Assembly (NCBI GenBank): GCA_946699065.1
Contig: CAMPDV010000216.1
Coordinates: 310,001-374,000, forward strand
DNA: 64,000 nucleotides
Direction of reading: 5' to 3'
From: Loxodes magnus
Lineage: Eukaryota > Ciliophora > Karyorelictea > Loxodida > Loxodidae
Notes under the pieces: generated by a model
The model's database searches: none
Seen by the model: only the letters and a program-made list of their open reading frames with translations
What the model was told of the DNA's origin: nothing
Shown here: positions 60,000 through 64,000 of the stretch, in pieces
Position numbering within the stretch: position 1 is the stretch's first letter
Layout of the letters: each line of letters begins with the position of its first letter
Program-made: the position numbers and the translations under genes

Positions 60000-61068
60000 T
60001 TGAAATTGGAATATAAAACAAAAATGAGGAGTATGATGACTAATAAGTTAAAAATATGTATAAGTGCTCGTAAGCGAGTCACTCATGTACAGCTACTAGG
60101 TAAAAATAAAATAGAAATAAAATCGCCAAGAAAGAAAGTAAGAAAGCCATGTAGTCAGATTCTATTTTGCTTCCTTCTTCTGGAGTTTCTTTCTCGTTTT
60201 CTTTTTAATTTTGAAGCAATAAATTAGAGAATGTTCTATCACTCGAAAATCATTCTTAACTCGACTGAGATATTGAAGTGCTTTCTTCGCTGATAATGCT
60301 AAGACTGGAAAATGAGCTTTAATTTTATAAAGGTTAAGTGCTATTTACTTATCGAATTCTTTCATTCACTTATTCTAGGGGCACAAAGCTATCTTTTGCC
60401 AAGACTTATTGCTTAGGTGTGTTTATAAAATCTGTTAAATTATTTTCCTTTAGCTTTTTTGTTTAACTGCAAGGAATAAACCATTATGAAGTCATAAATT
60501 TTTTCCAATCTTATGCCTCTTATTATTCCATTGCTATCGAGCTTATATTGCCAACTTTTGCTTTTAGTTTGCTTTATTTTTATTATTAGAGTGCTTAAAC
60601 TTTGTTAGCTGGCTTTTTTTAATTAATATCTTGAGAGCTACTCGAATTAGACTAGCCTTAATTACTTCTTTTATTAGGAGTGGAATCTGAATCCTTTTAG
60701 ATAGATCTCTTAATTTAACTTTGCTTATTCATTGTTTGATTAAGGCTCTCTAAATTTCCTATAAAAGACTGATCTGAATCTTTAAGTCTTTCAATATAGA
60801 ACGTTCCGTCAGCAGCATACCAATCATCGCAAATTTATCGTATCTTTAAAGGCTATAAGTTCTAAGTTTCAGCACCTTTGAAGTTTTTCTATTCCACCCT
60901 ACTTTTAAGCTTTTGCTCGCAGTCTTTTTCCTCATAACTCGTCCATAATCTGCACGTCTACCCTTATTTACCCAAGGAAAGCATTTTATTCTTACCTTCG
61001 GATCCCAAACTCACCTATCTTCTTTCTACAGATATGCTTTTTAGACATTCACCTGAATGGTTGCTCAT
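60000..61068 (-). CDS. Membrane protein with Gln/Ser/Lys-rich N-terminus, convergent partner, copy C
   Basis: ATG complementary to 61,066-61,068 (MSNHSGEC, where A and B start MWKQDS). The frame is open for about 340 codons and has the most balanced composition of any reading in the unit: VSLGSEGKN, DDWYAADGTFY, SNSSSSQDINQKK, FVPLEQVNERIR and an acidic ETPEEGSKIESD before a hydrophobic helix with FYFYLVA. A one-base deletion relative to A and B right after the helix (GTAGCTG versus GTAGCCTG) changes the downstream frame, so this copy may be truncated or decayed there. The similarity to the plus-strand partner (SER-rich region, W-containing motif, acidic lead into a helix) suggests that both belong to one family. 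Confidence 0.7.
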
Positions 61069-64000
61069 TTTTATTATAAAAAAATGTATATGGCAATTTA
61101 AATCTCACCGGCAGGTAAATTAAATACATAGCATATTAAAAAACCCTTGACTAACTAAATGCTCAATATGGAGTATAAATTAAAGGTAATTTAAGTATTA
61201 AACATTCAGATTTAATAAAAGTATGCTGGTAGCTATCACCATAGAGAACGAAATAATTTAGCTTTTTCTCATAAATAGCTAGGAGATTATTACAAGTATC
61301 TAGGTACGACTATTAAAGGGGATATAGAAGGTAAATAGTATTTTGAATTGATTCATTAGCCAGAATAACTAGCAACAGATAAAAAATGATATTTTGCTTT
61401 CAATTAATATTAAAAGAATGGCTAAGAGAGAGATAAAGAGATATCATAATTAGTCAAATTTTTACAACCAACAGCTCTAAGAAATAGAAAAGTTGATAAT
61501 TATAACTGGTAAGGCTTATAAAAATATATTGGTGAATTTTGATTAAGGGAAAGAATATTTAATTAAATAAGCTGAGCATTATATAAATAGAGTAAGAGAG
61601 GCATATTAGTAAAAAAAGAGATATTGATAATGCATAGTGTTTGGAGTGTTTTATTAAGATATTTTAATTAATTTTTAAATTTTAAGTATGTAATTTTGAG
61701 TTAGTTATATATTAAAGTGATATTATCTTTTAGAAACTAATTTATAAGAGTATTGAAACTGAGAACTTTTATTAAATTATACCAAAACCTTCATTGTAAA
61801 TCCACGAGTTATAAATACATTGATAAAGATAATATATAGTGCTTATGAAAAGCATGAAGATTTTAATACTCTCCACTAGCAAGAAACTTTAGCTTGCTAT
61901 TATTGCAAATAAAATATTGCCTAATTATCTTATCAAATATATGAAAATAAGCAAAATATTAATATAAATTATATTCTACTAAATACAAATGTGTTGTCTA
62001 AATTTATTTTTATATTTCTTTTTGTTAATTTCCTAAGTAGAAATGCAAACTTTAATTAATTTCAATAAATTATAATTAAATTTCCTGTTGCATAGCTTAT
62101 GAACATCAAGGACATTCACCTGACTTTTATACTCTAAAGCTAATTTTTCTACTAATTGGTTATAATTTTTCTAAATAGTATTGAATATTAATCATATAAT
62201 ATATTAAGTAGATATCTATTTATTGCAAGAGATTATTTTATTAAGCTTAATATAAAAAATAGAGTATCTTTCTATTTTGATTTTTAGATGAAATATTAGT
62301 TTTAGTTGCTATTATTTTCTTATATTCAGGTTTAGATTATTATTTAATACATCATATATGGCTAGCTTAGGTTTGTGTATTATGGTATTTTAATTAAGTT
62401 TATTTGATGATTAATATAACTATGATTAACTAACTAGACACCAGATTTCTTTAGAACATTTCATTAGCTACATGTGAAGGTTAATTTCTATTGTATATTA
62501 TTATGATGAAAAAGATTCTTCAAATATAATACTTCTACATGTCAACTCTTTTAGCAATATAGATATCAAGACCTCATACAAAATGTGAGATGGCTTGACG
62601 AATTATGAAAAATACCACTATCAAATCTAGCCTAAATATAAACCCTTTATTATTTATTACAGGAACTTAAAAAGATTATAATCTTAATTGTAAGTGATAA
62701 ATATAACAGGATAGATTATCTATCCATTTAATTAATAATTTAAATATTATAATATAAGTATTATCAATTTATAGTAAAATGTAACTTTAACTTATCCTAA
62801 AGTATTAGCTATCTATTAAAAGATTAATTAATGCTATGCTAGTTTCCATTTTTTACCCTTGCCTATAACTATACCTTTAGAAACATAATATCATCTTGAA
62901 GTTTACTTAGCTGTTTCTTACTATTTCCTCTTAAACTTTGTTCTTATATTCTTTCATTCTGAAATAGCTATATTAGTTAGCTATTAGTCTATATATTTCT
63001 TACTCAATATACTTATTTAATAATATCTAATAATAGTAGCCTATATTACTAGATAATCAATAAACACCATTGCTTAAAGAATCCTTTTTAAACTATTAGC
63101 TATATATCATTATTTTATTTTTTCCCTATGCAAGCAGATAATTTATCTGCTTTTTCGATACCTTCAATATAGGAATTGCTAGGTCTAATGCTCTGCTATT
63201 ATCAGGCTAATCATTATTACTTTTAATAGTAAGTCAGAGTAATTTAGTCTACTACTGATAAATAAAATATTAAAATGATGATGATGTTAGTCTTAAAGAC
63301 TCAAGTTGCTTAGAATGAAATCTGAGATACTAAAATAATTTGAATAATTTGAAGATTAAACTCTTTAGTGTCTCTAGAATTTAAAAATTAAAGAATTTTA
63401 TACTAAAATTCTGATTCAATCTTTTGATTACTATAAGTATGGAAACTTAGCTAAGAAAGGAACTTCTTTGGCTAGAAGTATAGATCTTAGTTCCTAACTG
63501 AAAATAAAGATAAAAGAATAGAAATAAAATGGATATGATCATAATCTCTTATATAAACAAGTTGAGAGTAATAAAAAGAACATATTGAGATATATAAGAA
63601 CTAGGGGAAGGCTTAGTGGATTAATTTATGCAAAATTAATCAGATTAAAATTGAGAATCTGAAAGGTAAGCAAATTTAAGTTATATAAAGTTTAATATTA
63701 ACTTTAAAAATAACTTCTAAAATATTTCAGCTAAAGATACAATTTTGCTCAATAGGTATTAAATAAAATAATTTAAGTCTTTAATAATCTTAGCCAAGCA
63801 TAAAATATGACTATAATAAGAGAACTATAATTAAAATAATTAAGATTAAAAATGAGAAATAGAAGTAAATATATGAAAAATATTATAGATCAAATGAATC
63901 TAACACTTAAGATTAAGATTCATTTAATTTATGCAAAATACGAAATCTAGGCTTTTAATAATGTTCTTACAGTCACTCTATTTAAGTAGTTTAATATCAT

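Larger units (their letters stand above)
53720..64000. repeat. Large duplicated unit, copy C (right edge at window end)
   Basis: Positions about 53,730-55,440 match 10,980-12,690, and about 55,440-63,850 matches 12,780-21,250. It lacks about 0.5 kb relative to A and B near 58,710-58,780. It also lacks about 1 kb relative to copy A near 63,865, where the copy-A sequence from about 9,090 to 10,110 is missing. It carries the same convergent gene pair. Confidence 0.8.

Noticed and set aside
1-64000. tRNA, rRNA, telomeric C4A2/C4A4 repeats, bacterial operons
   Set aside because: No cloverleaf with B-box GGTTCRANNCC, no rRNA core sequences, no telomere repeats and no Shine-Dalgarno-spaced gene sets were seen.

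Overview
This window is A/T-rich nuclear DNA from a ciliate that reads all three standard stop codons as sense codons. TAA and TAG read as glutamine and TGA reads as tryptophan. The best proof is a 1,554-residue gene on the minus strand (38,036 to 33,372) that is one unbroken frame only under this code. It contains 21 WD40 repeats of exactly 42 codons, and 20 of them carry TGA at the conserved WD40 tryptophan. Plausible gene ends fall on TAA in some genes and on TGA in another, so termination seems to depend on context. This matches what is known of the heterotrich Condylostoma; karyorelicts such as Loxodes share the UAR=Gln and UGA=Trp part. The species is an inference. Because no codon is a strict stop, every frame is open, so I judged frames by amino-acid composition, motifs and conservation between duplicated copies. 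Gene ends are often uncertain.

Layout. (1) 1-10,260, about 10,980-21,340 and about 53,720-64,000 are three diverged copies of one large direct-repeat unit, with a spacing of about 12.7 kb between the first two. Each unit has a plus-strand gene near its left (starts 309, 13,002, 55,688) and a convergent minus-strand gene (starts 6,301, 18,763, 61,068). Both encode long hydrophilic, Gln/Ser/Lys-rich N-terminal regions followed by membrane segments, and they look like distant paralogues. A third coding stretch lies near the right of the unit. Copy-specific indels suggest that parts of the units are decaying. (2) 21,340-31,600 is AT-rich sequence with a possible gene at 23.9-24.8 kb, a family of tiny GC-rich mobile elements, a 19-bp tandem array and a 5'-truncated non-LTR retrotransposon with a 17-bp target duplication. 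(3) 31,590-39,470 holds GC-richer coding fragments, the WD40-ankyrin-TRP-like channel gene and a small Cys-rich gene. (4) 41,885-53,700 holds a short minus-strand gene, a segmental duplicate of 25.9-27.5 kb, a multi-membrane-segment gene with a likely 20-nt intron, and a GC-rich coding island near 52.4 kb.

The standout is the channel protein. About 21 WD40 repeats (enough for three seven-bladed propellers), one ankyrin-like stretch, a six-helix TRP-like pore and a C-terminal coiled coil lie in one intronless gene. The repeated membrane-protein genes may be a lineage-specific receptor family. No tRNA, rRNA, CRISPR array, telomere or bacterial-type operon was recognised.
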